Assembly: GCF_004745635.1 (NCBI RefSeq)
Contig: NZ_SRLB01000005.1
Span: 124,001-188,000, forward strand
Direction: 5' to 3'
Source: Methylobacterium nonmethylotrophicum
GTDB taxonomy: Bacteria > Pseudomonadota > Alphaproteobacteria > Rhizobiales > Beijerinckiaceae
Length of the DNA stretch: 64,000 bases
In this document: positions 44,016 through 52,889 of the stretch, piece after piece
Layout: the number at the start of each line of letters is the position of its first letter
How positions within the stretch are numbered: position 1 is the stretch's first letter
Made by a program: the position numbers and the translations under genes
Notes under the pieces: model-generated
What the model was told of the DNA's origin: nothing
Database searches by the model: none
The model's input: the letters and a program-made list of their open reading frames with translations, nothing else

Positions 44016-44885
44016 ATGTCCGCAACGGTCGCTGAGGCCGCGCCGGCCGCCGCGGCGCAGCCCTTCCGCCTCAGCTCATGGCAGGCCTGGGGGCTCATCC
44101 TGATCGCGCCCTACCTGCTCGTGTTCCTGTTCTTCGTCATCTACCCGATCGGCTACGGGCTCTGGCTCGCCCGCAGCCCGGCGAGCTACGCCCACCTCGC
44201 CGCCGACCCGATCTTCGCCCGTGCGGTCGTCAACACGCTGATCTTCCTGATCGTCGGCATCAACATCAAGATGGCGATCGCGCTCCTCCTGTCGGGCTTC
44301 TTCACCAACGAGCGGCGCTGGATCCGCTGGCTGTCGGTGCTGTTCATCCTGCCCTGGGCGGTGCCGTCGATCCCGACGATCCTGTCGGTCCGGTTCATGC
44401 TGAACCCCGAATGGGGCGTGGTGAACCAGCTCATCTTCCGGTTCACCGCCGAGGACGGGCCGAACTGGCTCAACGATCCCACCCTCGCGCTGTCCCTCGC
44501 CATCGCGGTCCATATCTGGAAGTCGCTGCCGTTCTGGACGCTGATCCTGCTCGCCGGGCGGCTCGCGATCTCGGCCGACCTCTACGAGGCGGCCTCGGTC
44601 GACGGCGCGACGAGGTGGCAGAAGTTCCTGCACGTCACCTGGCCGTCGATGCGGACGCTCTACGTGACCTGCACGATCCTCTCGATGATCTGGACGCTGG
44701 GCGACTTCAACTCGGTCTACCTGCTCACCGGCGGCGGTCCCGCCGACCTGACCCACGTGCTGGCGACGCTCGGCATCCGGTATCTGCGGCTCGACCAGGT
44801 CGACCACTCGATGGCGGCGGTCGTCTGCGCGATGCCCTTCGTGCTGCCCCTCGTCTACGTGCTGATGAAGAGGCTCTCGAAATGA
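44016..44885 (+). CDS. Sugar-type ABC transporter permease (MalF-like)
   Basis: 289 residues with six membrane helices. The EAA loop reads EAASVDGATRWQKFLHVTWP near residues 191-210, where the ATPase docks. LGDFNSVYLLTGGGP is typical of MalF/UgpA-type subunits, and the N-terminus has no extra domain. Its partner permease follows with a 4-base overlap (ATGA). No ATPase gene is encoded in this cluster. Confidence 0.92.
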   Translation: MSATVAEAAPAAAAQPFRLSSWQAWGLILIAPYLLVFLFFVIYPIGYGLWLARSPASYAHLAADPIFARAVVNTLIFLIVGINIKMAIALLLSGFFTNERRWIRWLSVLFILPWAVPSIPTILSVRFMLNPEWGVVNQLIFRFTAEDGPNWLNDPTLALSLAIAVHIWKSLPFWTLILLAGRLAISADLYEAASVDGATRWQKFLHVTWPSMRTLYVTCTILSMIWTLGDFNSVYLLTGGGPADLTHVLATLGIRYLRLDQVDHSMAAVVCAMPFVLPLVYVLMKRLSK

Positions 44886-45796
44886 GCACGACCACCGCCC
44901 GTTCGGTGCTTCCTGCGACGCCCTCGGCGGAAGAGCGCTCCGCCGCCCGGACCAACTGGCTGAAGGCGGCCGGGACGGAAGCCAAGCTCCTCCTCATCGG
45001 CATCCCGGTCCTGCTCTGGACCCTGATCCCGATCTACCACCTCGTCCTGTTCGCGATCTCGCCGAAGCAGGACGCGATGTCGGGCGCGCTGTTTCCGGCG
45101 CACCCGACCCTCCAGAACTTCAAGATCGTGTTCGGGGAGAAGCACTACTTCCTGTCCCACTTCTGGCAGCAGTTCTGGAACTCGGCGCTGATCGCCTTCG
45201 CGACCGGCGTGCTGACGCTCGTCGTCGCGACCTCGGCGGCCTTCGCGATCAGCCGCCTCAAGGTGAAGGGCGGCCGGACCGTGATGAACATGGCGCTGTT
45301 CACCTACTTCATCCCGGCGGCGTTCCTGGCGGTGCCGATGTACAAGACGATGGGGTCCTACGGGCTCCTCAACACCAAATGGGCGCTGATCCTGGCGATG
45401 GTGACGATCGCCAGCCCCTACGCGATCTGGGTCCTGAAGCAGGCCTCCGACAAGCTGCCGGTGGAGCTCGACGAGGCGGCGATCATGGACGGCGCCTCGC
45501 CGCCGCAGCTCTTCCGCTTCGTCTACCTGCCGCTGATGGTGCCCTCGCTCGTCGCGATCGGCGTCTACGCGCTGCTGCTCGCCTGGAACGAGTACCTGTT
45601 CGCGTTCCTTCTCCTGTCCCGCGACACCGACGTGACCCTGCCGGTGGCGCTCGGCAGCTTCCTGGCCGCCGACGACTCGCCGTGGGAATTGCTGATGACG
45701 ACGGGGCTGATCTACGCCCTGCCGCCCGCGGCGGTCTATTACGTGTTCAAGCGCTACATGGTCGGGGGGCTCACGGCCGGCGCGGTCAAGAGCTGA
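44882..45796 (+). CDS. Sugar-type ABC transporter permease (MalG-like)
   Basis: 304 residues with six membrane helices. The EAA loop is EAAIMDGASPPQLFRFVYLP near 195-214. The N-terminal SPKQDAMSG and later LAWNEYLFAFLLLS match MalG/UgpE-type subunits. It forms the channel with the permease encoded just upstream. The operon ends here without an ATP-binding gene: the next gene is a chemoreceptor on the opposite strand. A shared MsmK/UgpC-type ATPase elsewhere in the genome is presumably used. Confidence 0.92.
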   Translation: MSTTTARSVLPATPSAEERSAARTNWLKAAGTEAKLLLIGIPVLLWTLIPIYHLVLFAISPKQDAMSGALFPAHPTLQNFKIVFGEKHYFLSHFWQQFWNSALIAFATGVLTLVVATSAAFAISRLKVKGGRTVMNMALFTYFIPAAFLAVPMYKTMGSYGLLNTKWALILAMVTIASPYAIWVLKQASDKLPVELDEAAIMDGASPPQLFRFVYLPLMVPSLVAIGVYALLLAWNEYLFAFLLLSRDTDVTLPVALGSFLAADDSPWELLMTTGLIYALPPAAVYYVFKRYMVGGLTAGAVKS

Positions 45797-45849
45797 CACC
45801 CAGTCCGTCCGACGCGCCTGGCGGACCGCTGGACCCCAACCGGCGGTCG

Positions 45850-47325
45850 TCAGGCCGCCATGCTGCGGGAGGCGTCCCGGACCAGGCGGGTCGAGGCATC
45901 GACCTCCTGGGTCGAGGCGGCGATCAGGCCGACGCTCCGGCTGATCTCGGTGACGGCCTGCGTCATCGCCTGCATGCTGCCCGAGATCTCCTGGGCGACG
46001 GCGGTCTGCTGCTCGACGGCGGTCGAGATGGCCGAGGAGATCTCGTTGACCTGCCCGATCGTCTCGCCGATGCCGGAGATCGCGGCGGCGGCCCGGTTCG
46101 CGGCGGCCTGCGTCTCGCCGATCTGGGCACCGATGCTCTCGGTCGCCTTGGCGGTCTGGGCCGCGAGGGTCTTCACCTCGGCCGCGACCACCGCGAAGCC
46201 CCTTCCGGCCTGGCCGGCGCGAGCCGCCTCGATGGTGGCGTTGAGCGCCAGCAGGTTCGTCTGGCTGGCGATCCTGTCGATCATCTCGACGACCTGACCG
46301 ATGCGCTGCGCCGCCGAGGCGAGCCCGGCCACCACGGCCGAGGTGGTGTTCGCCTCGGCGACCGCGCGCCCGGTGACCTGCAGCGCGCGGCTCACCTGCC
46401 GGCCGATCTCCCCGACCGAGGCGGCGAGTTCCTCGGCGCCGGCCGCCACGCTCTGGGTGTTGCCGGAGGCCTGCTCGGCGGCGCTCGCGGCGCCGACCGC
46501 CTGCCGGGACGCCTGCGTGATCGACGCGGCGATGCCGTCGAGGTCGCGGTCGATGCCGCGGTGCAGCTCCGTCCGCCGAAGCCGCTCCTCCACGGCGGCG
46601 GTGATGTCGGTGGCGACCTTGACGACCTTCGCGATCCGGCCGGAGGCGTCCTGCACCGGGTTGTAGGTCGCCTGGATCCAGACGACCCGCCCGCCCTTGC
46701 CGACGCGCCTGTACTCGGCCTGCTGGAACTCGCCGCGCCCGAGCGCCTCCCAGAACGCCCGGTAGGCCGGGGTGCCGCGCTCGGCGGGGTCCACGAACAT
46801 CGCATGGTGCTGTCCCCGCACCTCGTCGAGGTCGTAGCCCACCACGGCCAGGAAGTTCGCGTTCGCGGTCACGATCGTGCCGTCGAGGTCGAACTCGATG
46901 ATGCCCTGCGAGCGGTCGAGGGCCCTCAGCTTGCCTTCGAAATCGGCATTGCGCAGCTTCTGGGCGGTGACGTCCGAGGCGCACTTGAAGACGCCGTAGG
47001 GCCTGCCGTTGCGCCCGAGCAGCGGGTTGTAGCTCGCCTGGAGCCAGACCTCCCGGCCGCCCTTGGCGATGCGCCGGTACTCGGCCTGCTGGAACTCGCC
47101 GCGGCGCAAGGCCGCCCAGAACAGCCGGTAGGCCTCGCCTTCGCGCTCGGCGGGGTCGACGAACAGGGAGTGATGGCGCCCGCGGATCTCCTCGAGGCGG
47201 TAGCCCATCACGGCCAGGAAGTTGGCGTTGGCCGTCACGACGTTGCCGTCGAGATCGAACTCAATCAATGCCTGCGAGGCATCGATCGCGTTCAACTTGG
47301 CCTTGAGTTCGGTATTGAGCAACAT
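45850..47325 (-). CDS. Soluble chemoreceptor with two PAS domains
   Basis: 491 residues without membrane segments. Two near-identical PAS domains lie at about 15-118 and 137-240: both contain ANANFLAV, a GY, an HH(S/A)xFVDPAER block and [16 protein letters not shown] stretches, so one arose from the other by duplication. The signalling hairpin follows, with [19 protein letters not shown] (353-371) and [15 protein letters not shown]. It should sense a cytoplasmic signal, perhaps through a bound cofactor, and steer CheA. The start is ATG at 47323-47325. It diverges from the PAS-PAS-XRE gene. Confidence 0.92.
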   Translation of the reverse strand: MLLNTELKAKLNAIDASQALIEFDLDGNVVTANANFLAVMGYRLEEIRGRHHSLFVDPAEREGEAYRLFWAALRRGEFQQAEYRRIAKGGREVWLQASYNPLLGRNGRPYGVFKCASDVTAQKLRNADFEGKLRALDRSQGIIEFDLDGTIVTANANFLAVVGYDLDEVRGQHHAMFVDPAERGTPAYRAFWEALGRGEFQQAEYRRVGKGGRVVWIQATYNPVQDASGRIAKVVKVATDITAAVEERLRRTELHRGIDRDLDGIAASITQASRQAVGAASAAEQASGNTQSVAAGAEELAASVGEIGRQVSRALQVTGRAVAEANTTSAVVAGLASAAQRIGQVVEMIDRIASQTNLLALNATIEAARAGQAGRGFAVVAAEVKTLAAQTAKATESIGAQIGETQAAANRAAAAISGIGETIGQVNEISSAISTAVEQQTAVAQEISGSMQAMTQAVTEISRSVGLIAASTQEVDASTRLVRDASRSMAA

Positions 47326-47747
47326 TTGACGTTCCCAGTCTCAAAGGAGGTCTGTCGCCTCACTTTCCGCTAGGGTATGGGCCGCGTGCTGCCAAGACCT
47401 GAACCCGAACGGTGAAACACCGGTGTATGCCGGCTTTTTCCGCATCGGCTTTCCTGTCATTCCGGCACCCGGGCCCGCGTCGCCTTCGCGCCTGGCAGCT
47501 TTTCTGCCATTCTGCCCCGGCGACGGTGCCTCGCCCCGGCCAGCCGCGACGGGAACCTCGCGCCGGCCGCCTGGCCGGAAGTCCCTGCCCGGGTCATCGT
47601 GCCCGGGCGCGGCCTCTCCGGCCGCGCCGCCGGCGCGAGACGCCGATGCAGCATGACATGCGGAGGGTTGTTTTACACTTTTGGCATAACCCGCATGGCA
47701 TATATCCTCGCATTCCGATGCGATACCGCCTGAGAGAGGGAAACGGT
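47326..47747. other. Divergent regulatory stretch between two PAS genes
   Basis: 422 bases. The half near the plus-strand gene is AT-richer, with TTTTACACTTTTGGC at about 47671-47685 and CATATATCC near 47699. No convincing -35/-10 pair at ideal spacing was found. Both genes could be controlled from here. No family-like coding frame. Confidence 0.45.
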
Positions 47748-48896
47748 ATGCCGACACGTGCACTGATGCGTCCTCAGGCGCCGGCGGAGGCGGGCGCGGT
47801 CCCGCGCGCGTTCTCCTCGCGCCACTTCCTCAAGCTGATCGAGGATACCGGCAAGGTCGGCTTCTGGTCGGCGGACCTGCGCTCGGAGCACATGGACGCC
47901 TCGCTTGGCCTCTACCGCATCCTGGGGCTCGACCCGGCCTCCGGGATCACCTTCGGCTTCGGCCTCGACATGATCCATCCCGAGGACCGGGCCGCGCATG
48001 GCGACCAGATCGCGGTGCTGCGCTCCGGGCAGCCGATCAGCCGCGAGTTCCGCATCATCCGGCCGGACCGGACCCAGCGCTGGCTTCTGCACCACGCCGA
48101 GGTGATCCTCGGCCCCGACGGGCTCCCGAGCCAGGGCATGGGCGTGGTGTTCGACGTGACGGAGCGGCACGACGCGATGAATGCGCTGCTGCAGCGGCAC
48201 GACCGGCTCAACGCGCTGATCACCGCGACCGGCGCCATCTTCTGGGGAACCCAGGCCAACGGCGAGCCCACCGAGATGGCGCAATGGATGGCGCTGACCG
48301 GGCAGAGCTTCACGCAGATTCAGGGGCTGGGCTGGATGAATGCCGTCCACCCGGACGACCGTCCCCGCACCCATGCCGCCTGGATGACGGCGATCGAGCA
48401 CGCCTCGGCCTACAACACGGATTACCGCATCCTGTGCGCGGACGGCATCTACCGCTGGTACAATTCCCGCGGCGCGCCGGTGCTCAACAAGGACGGCTCC
48501 GTGCGGGAATGGGTGGGCGTCTGCCTCAGCGTGCCGGGCCGGAGCCGGTACGGCCTGTCCCCGTCGGCGCCCGATGCCGCGGGGCCCGGACCCGCAGGCC
48601 AGGCCGCGGCGGCGAGGCCGGCCAACCCCGATCCGGCCACCACCCGGACGGCAGACGGCACGGAGCTTCTGACACCGGCGCAGATCCGTGCAGCGCGCGG
48701 CATGACCGGCCTGTCGAAGGACGAGCTGGCCAAGCTGGCCAACGTGTCGGTCTCGACCCTCAACCGCCTGGAGGACGAGTCCACCTCGGTCAGACCGCGT
48801 CCCGACACGATCCTGGCCGTGCGCCGCAGCCTGGAGAAGGCCGGCGTCGCCTTCACCTTCGAGCCGGGGGCGAAGCCCGGCATCCGCGAGGCGTGA
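47748..48896 (+). CDS. PAS-PAS-XRE one-component transcription regulator
   Basis: 382 residues. Two PAS_3-type domains lie at about 25-140 and 155-262; each has the hallmark HPEDR/HPDDR (77-81 and 201-205) and a late W at the strand end (RWLLHH, RWYNSR). A Pro/Ala-rich linker (about 268-303) leads to an XRE helix-turn-helix at about 309-371: TPAQIRAARGMTGLSKDELA, then VSVSTLNRLEDE as recognition helix. It thus joins cytoplasmic sensing directly to DNA binding. AGAGAGGG precedes the ATG at 47748. It diverges from the PAS-PAS chemoreceptor. Confidence 0.85.
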   Translation: MPTRALMRPQAPAEAGAVPRAFSSRHFLKLIEDTGKVGFWSADLRSEHMDASLGLYRILGLDPASGITFGFGLDMIHPEDRAAHGDQIAVLRSGQPISREFRIIRPDRTQRWLLHHAEVILGPDGLPSQGMGVVFDVTERHDAMNALLQRHDRLNALITATGAIFWGTQANGEPTEMAQWMALTGQSFTQIQGLGWMNAVHPDDRPRTHAAWMTAIEHASAYNTDYRILCADGIYRWYNSRGAPVLNKDGSVREWVGVCLSVPGRSRYGLSPSAPDAAGPGPAGQAAAARPANPDPATTRTADGTELLTPAQIRAARGMTGLSKDELAKLANVSVSTLNRLEDESTSVRPRPDTILAVRRSLEKAGVAFTFEPGAKPGIREA

Positions 48897-49206
48897 GGGC
48901 GCGCCACCCGGGGGCGCGCAGGCGCTTCGGACTCGCACCTCGAGACCGGATCGCGGGCAGCCGCCTCTCGCATCACGGCCTGGGCGATCGCCGTCATGCC
49001 GGCGGCCTCGCGTCCCGGCTCTGTCCCGGCGCGGCGTGCGGTCGCCGCCGCCGGATCGGCTCATGCGCCGGAATCGGGCTTCGACCCTTGCGAATGCCTG
49101 AATTTATTCCCTGCCGCCGCGGGCCGAACCCGTCATTCGCGGGAGAGAGATCGTTAACAGATCCTGATTTATGAGCACGGGGCGTGTTTGTGGGAGAAAT
49201 CATGCC
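48897..49206. other. Gene-free stretch between two PAS genes
   Basis: 310 bases. Three bases past the PAS-PAS-XRE stop is a hairpin (GCGCGCC at 48899-48905 with GGCGCGC at 48913-48919) that may end the transcript. From about 49095 onward AT content rises (ATTTATTCCC, CGTTAACAGATCC, GATTTATGAG), the likely promoter area for the next gene. No supported coding frame. Confidence 0.45.
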
Positions 49207-49674
49207 ATGGAACTCGCCGACCTGGTGCGGCTGTTCGCCGATTCCCTGGACCTGGCGGTGGTCCTGACCGATGTCGACCTGGCGCGGCCGGGACCGACGG
49301 TGCTCTACGCCAACCCCGCCTTCGCGCGCATGAGCGGCTACGCGGCCGAGGAGGTCGTGGGCGCCTCGCCGCGCCTGCTGCAGGGCCCCGGCACCAGCCG
49401 GGAGGCGACGCGGCACCTGCCGCGCCTGCTGCGGACGGAAGGCCGCTTCCTCGGCTGCCTGCGGAACTACCGCAAGGGCGGGGAGGAGTACCTGTGCGAG
49501 ATCGACGTGCGGCCGATCCTGGGCCGCGACGGCACCCCGCAGGCCTTCATCGCCTTCGAGCGCGAGGTGGTCCGCCGCCGCGGCCGGCCGTCGGATGGCG
49601 GGACGCGACGCTACCGCCCGGCGATCGGGGCCGCTTCGCCGCTCGGCGACGCCGCCATCCCGCTCTTCGCCTGA
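49207..49674 (+). CDS. Single-PAS protein, LOV-like but without the photoactive cysteine
   Basis: 155 residues: one PAS domain at about 15-120 and a disordered basic tail. ANPAFARMSGYAAEEVVG, then PRLLQGPGT and RNYRKGGEEYLCEIDVRPI, follow the layout of flavin-binding LOV domains. At the photo-adduct site, however, the GxNCRFLQ motif reads GASPRLLQ, with Pro where Cys should be. A light-driven adduct cannot form; ordinary PAS sensing or flavin redox sensing remains possible. No output domain is attached. Confidence 0.75.
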   Translation: MELADLVRLFADSLDLAVVLTDVDLARPGPTVLYANPAFARMSGYAAEEVVGASPRLLQGPGTSREATRHLPRLLRTEGRFLGCLRNYRKGGEEYLCEIDVRPILGRDGTPQAFIAFEREVVRRRGRPSDGGTRRYRPAIGAASPLGDAAIPLFA

Positions 49675-49750
49675 GGCTCGGCCCGAGACCCGGCGGCCGT
49701 CCCCTGGCCAGCGGTGCGGGCGGGAACGGCGAGCGACCCCGCCCCGGCGC

Positions 49751-50803
49751 TCATGCGACCAGGCGCGGCGGCGCGGCGCGCAGCAGCATGCCGAACAGGT
49801 CGCGCGGGTCGTCCGGATCGGCGAGGAGGTCGAGATCCTCGTAGTACGGCCAGGCGGCCAGCAGATCGCGCACGGTGCGCAGGGCGGAAAAGTCCTCGAT
49901 CGCGAAGCCGACCGAGTCGAACACCGTGACCTGGCGCGCGTCGGTGCGCCCGGGCGCGAGACCGGAGAGGACGCGCCACAGCTCGGACACCGGGTGATCC
50001 GGAGCGAGCTGCTGGATCTCGCCCTCGATGCGGGTCTGCGGCTCGTACTCGACGAAGATCGAGGCGCGGTGGAGCACGCCGGGCGCCAGCTCGGTCTTGC
50101 CCGGGCAGTCGCCGCCGACGGCGTTGATGTGCACCCCCTCCCCGACCAGGTTGTCGCCGAGGATGACGGCGTTGCGCTTGTCCGCCGTCACCGTGGTGAC
50201 GATGTCGGCGCCCCGCACCGCCTCCTCGGCGCTGGCGCAGGCCGTCAGGTCGAAGCCGAGGCCGGCGAGGTTGCGCAGGCACTTCCTCGTCGCCGCCGGG
50301 TCGATGTCGTGGAGGCGCAAGCGGTCGACGCCGAGGAGCGCCCGGAAGGCGAGCGCCTGGAACTCGGCCTGCGCCCCGTTGCCGATGAGCGCCATGGTGC
50401 GCGAGCCCGGACGGGCGAGAGCCTTCGCGGCGAGCGCCGAGGTGGCGGCGGTGCGCAGGGCCGTGAGCAGGGTCATCTCGGTGATGAGCACCGGATACCC
50501 GTTGCCGACATCGGCCAGCACCCCGAAGGCGGTGACCGTCTGGCGCCCGCCGCTGGCGTTCTTCGGGTGGCCGTTGACGTACTTGAAGCCGTAGGTGTGG
50601 CCGTCGCTCGTCGGCATCAGCTCGATGACGCCGTCCGGGCTATGGGCGGCGATGCGGGGCGTCTTGTGGAAGGCGTCCCACCGCGAAAAGTCCCCCGCGA
50701 TGGCGTCGGCGAGGCGGGTCAGCATCGCCTCGATCCCGACCGCGTGGACGAGACGCATCATGTTGTCGACGCTGACGAAGGGGACGACGTTGAGGGCCGG
50801 CAT
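49751..50803 (-). CDS. Ornithine cyclodeaminase family protein
   Basis: 350 residues. Substrate-binding and NAD-binding parts are in order: FKYVNGHPKN near 73, GNGYPVLITEMTLLTALRTA near 100, the Rossmann loop LIGNGAQAEFQALAF near 138, and AVGGDCPGKTEL near 222. It turns L-ornithine into L-proline and ammonia with NAD. Its ATG overlaps the arginase stop by one base (TGATG), so the two act in sequence: arginine to ornithine, then proline. Alternative family activities (alanine or lysine) exist, but the arginase coupling favours ornithine. Confidence 0.9.
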   Translation of the reverse strand: MPALNVVPFVSVDNMMRLVHAVGIEAMLTRLADAIAGDFSRWDAFHKTPRIAAHSPDGVIELMPTSDGHTYGFKYVNGHPKNASGGRQTVTAFGVLADVGNGYPVLITEMTLLTALRTAATSALAAKALARPGSRTMALIGNGAQAEFQALAFRALLGVDRLRLHDIDPAATRKCLRNLAGLGFDLTACASAEEAVRGADIVTTVTADKRNAVILGDNLVGEGVHINAVGGDCPGKTELAPGVLHRASIFVEYEPQTRIEGEIQQLAPDHPVSELWRVLSGLAPGRTDARQVTVFDSVGFAIEDFSALRTVRDLLAAWPYYEDLDLLADPDDPRDLFGMLLRAAPPRLVA

Positions 50804-51762
50804 CAGTAGCTCCGGGTCGGCTTGTCGAGGATGCGGCGGCCGAGCAGGCTGGCGGCGAGGTCGGCCATCAGGAGGGCGGTGCGGCCGCGCTCGTCCAGGA
50901 AGGGGTTGAGCTCGACGAGGTCGAGGCTGCGCACCAGCCCGGAATCGTGCAGCAGTTCCATGATCAGGTGGGCCTCCCGGAAGGTGGCCCCGCCCGGCAC
51001 CGTGGTGCCGACGCCGGGCGCGATGCCGGGATCGAGGAAGTCGACGTCGAGGCTGACATGGAGCAGGCCGTCCGCCGCCGCGACCTCGCGCAGGAAGCCC
51101 CGCAGCGGCGCGACGACGCCGTTCTCGTCGATGTCGCGCATGTCGTGCACCCGCACGCCCCGCCCGAGCGCCTCGCGCTCCGCCGGGTCGACGCTGCGCA
51201 GCCCGAACATGCAGATCCGGGCCGGATCGAGCGCCGCTTCGAGCGGCGGAAAGTAGCCGGAAAAGCCCGGCCGCCCGGTGAGGTAGGCGAGCGGCACGCC
51301 GTGCAGGTTGCCGCTCGTCGTCGAATCGAGGGTGTGGAGGTCGGCATGCGCATCGAGCCAGAGCAGGAAGAGCGGCCGCCCCTCTCGTTCCGCCCTCCGC
51401 GCCATGCCCGCCACCGTGCCTGCCGAGAGGCTGTGGTCGCCGCCGAGGAAGATCGGCAGCGCCGCCTCGCTGTGCCGGAAGGCGGCGTCCGTGAGCGCCA
51501 GGGTCCAGCCCGCCGTCTCGGCGAGGTTGCGGATCGCCCGGTTCGGATGCGGCGGCGAGGAGAAGGGAGCTGGCGCGACGTTGCCGGCATCCGCGACCGT
51601 GAGGCCGAGGTCGCGCAGCGACTCGCTCAGGCCCGCCGCCCGGTAGGCGCTCGGCCCCATGTCGCAGCCGAGCCGGCCGGTGCCCGATTGCACCGGCGCC
51701 CCGATAAGGACGCACCCTCTCGCTTCGCTTCGCGCCACGTCGCCCGCTCCCGTCTGGATCAC
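50803..51762 (-). CDS. rocF: Arginase
   Basis: 319 residues of the ureohydrolase fold. The two-manganese site is intact: GGDHS near 108, DAHADLHT near 138, and SLDVDFLDP near 240, with ELNPFLDE late in the protein. It hydrolyses arginine to ornithine and urea in the cytoplasm. First gene of a two-gene unit with ornithine cyclodeaminase. The start is ATG at 51760-51762; the Lrp-type regulator lies divergently about 100 bases away and probably responds to arginine or ornithine. Confidence 0.94.
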   Translation of the reverse strand: MIQTGAGDVARSEARGCVLIGAPVQSGTGRLGCDMGPSAYRAAGLSESLRDLGLTVADAGNVAPAPFSSPPHPNRAIRNLAETAGWTLALTDAAFRHSEAALPIFLGGDHSLSAGTVAGMARRAEREGRPLFLLWLDAHADLHTLDSTTSGNLHGVPLAYLTGRPGFSGYFPPLEAALDPARICMFGLRSVDPAEREALGRGVRVHDMRDIDENGVVAPLRGFLREVAAADGLLHVSLDVDFLDPGIAPGVGTTVPGGATFREAHLIMELLHDSGLVRSLDLVELNPFLDERGRTALLMADLAASLLGRRILDKPTRSY

Positions 51763-51863
51763 CAGACCGTAGCGGGCGCCTGCGGCACTTTGAACAGGCT
51801 AAGCTGCGCGATTTTCAACGCCGAATGCTCACTTCGGCAAGCGGAATCGACCAGTGTGTCGGC

Positions 51864-52301
51864 ATGGACGACCTCGACCAAGCCCTCATCACCCTCTTGC
51901 GGCACGATTGCCGGCGCCCGGTCTCGGACCTCGCCGCGATCCTGAAGGTGTCGCGCGCCACCGTGCGGGCGCGGCTCGACCGCCTCGAGCGCGGCGGCGA
52001 GATCATCGGCTACACGGTGGTGCTGCGGGCCGACGCCCTGCCCGCCGCCGTGCGGGCGATCACCCTGATCGCGGTCGAGGGGCGCAAGGCCGGCGACGTC
52101 ATCGACGCGCTGAAGGGGTTTGCCGAGATCACCTCGGTCCACACGACGGTCGGCACCTGGGACATCGTCGTGGAAGTGTCCGCCGGCAGCCTGCCGGAGC
52201 TGGACGACCTGCTGCGGCGGGTGCGCCTCGTCCCGGGCGTGACCACCTCGGAGACGCACCTGCTGCTGTCGACGCCCAGGAGTGCCCGGGCGCGGCTTTA
52301 A
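51864..52301 (+). CDS. Lrp/AsnC family transcriptional regulator
   Basis: 145 residues. An N-terminal helix-turn-helix (DDLDQALITLLRHDCRRPVSDLA, recognition helix in SRATVRARLDRLE) is followed by an RAM/AsnC ligand-binding domain with the turn SVHTTVGTWDIVVEV. MDDLDQALI at 51864 is the typical start of the family; an ATG 13 codons upstream is less likely. By position it should control the divergent arginase/cyclodeaminase pair, as ArgR- or BkdR-type Lrp members do. Confidence 0.9.
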   Translation: MDDLDQALITLLRHDCRRPVSDLAAILKVSRATVRARLDRLERGGEIIGYTVVLRADALPAAVRAITLIAVEGRKAGDVIDALKGFAEITSVHTTVGTWDIVVEVSAGSLPELDDLLRRVRLVPGVTTSETHLLLSTPRSARARL

Positions 52302-52339
52302 GGACGTGCGACGTCCGAGCGATGGACGAGCTTAGCGCG

Positions 52340-52378
52340 CTCCCACCCTCGATCTCATCCTGAGGTCGAGGGTGGGAG
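52340..52378. repeat. Inverted repeat with CATCCTGAGG core
   Basis: CTCCCACCCTCGA (52340-52352) and TCGAGGGTGGGAG (52366-52378) are perfect reverse complements around TCTCATCCTGAGG. A related stretch (CCTCCCACCCGGACCTCAGGATGAAG-like, around 8978-9003) lies upstream of the binding-protein gene of the first importer. It resembles rhizobial extragenic palindromes. Confidence 0.6.
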
Positions 52379-52419
52379 GATGGGTGAGTTCAGGAGTGTC
52401 GGGGTCGCGACCCCGCCTC

Positions 52420-52776
52420 TCAGACCGGGCGCTGCAGCTTGCAGCTGTCGATGGCGCCGAGCGCCTTGGCGCGGGCCGAATCGTTGAAGTAGCCGGTGGC
52501 GCGATAGGCCTCGATCTCGGAGGCGTCGAGCGCCCGCAGGGTGGCCTTGGCGTAGCAGCCGCAGGGGCGCTCGAGGCTGGTCTCGGCGGTGTTCTGCAGC
52601 CGGGCCTGGACGACGGTGCAGGCGCGCCGCACCCGGGCCTCGAGGTCCGACTTCGGCGCGGTGCGCAGGGCCGGATCGGGCTGGTAGGCCTCGAGCTGCG
52701 ACGAGGACGCGCCGGCGAGCGCCGCGGTGGCGCCGAGCGCGAGGAAGCCGGCGGCGAGGAAGGTGCGGAGACGCAT
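52420..52776 (-). CDS. Small exported protein, unknown function
   Basis: 118 residues. The signal peptide (MRLRTFLAAGFLALGATAALA, cut near residue 21) leads to a helical domain with four cysteines, including CGCYAKATLRALDASEIEAY and a last one near the end (DSCKLQ). The CGC-Y-A-K pattern recurs in small rhizobial exported proteins of unknown role. The ATG at 52774-52776 lacks a recognisable ribosome site. Probably a periplasmic, disulfide-stabilised protein. Confidence 0.65.
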   Translation of the reverse strand: MRLRTFLAAGFLALGATAALAGASSSQLEAYQPDPALRTAPKSDLEARVRRACTVVQARLQNTAETSLERPCGCYAKATLRALDASEIEAYRATGYFNDSARAKALGAIDSCKLQRPV

Positions 52777-52889
52777 GGGAGGTGGAATCCGTTGGGCTGC
52801 TTGCCTGAAAGCGTGACCGTTGGACGCCGAAACTTCCCGCCCGCACAAGGGCGGACGAGCCACACCGGGTGATTAAAACCCTTGGCGCG

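Noticed and set aside
42387-45796. A complete sugar ABC operon.
   Set aside because: No ATP-binding gene exists between the permeases and the next, opposite-strand gene.
49207-49674. A working LOV photoreceptor.
   Set aside because: The cysteine needed for the flavin adduct is absent (GASPRLLQ).
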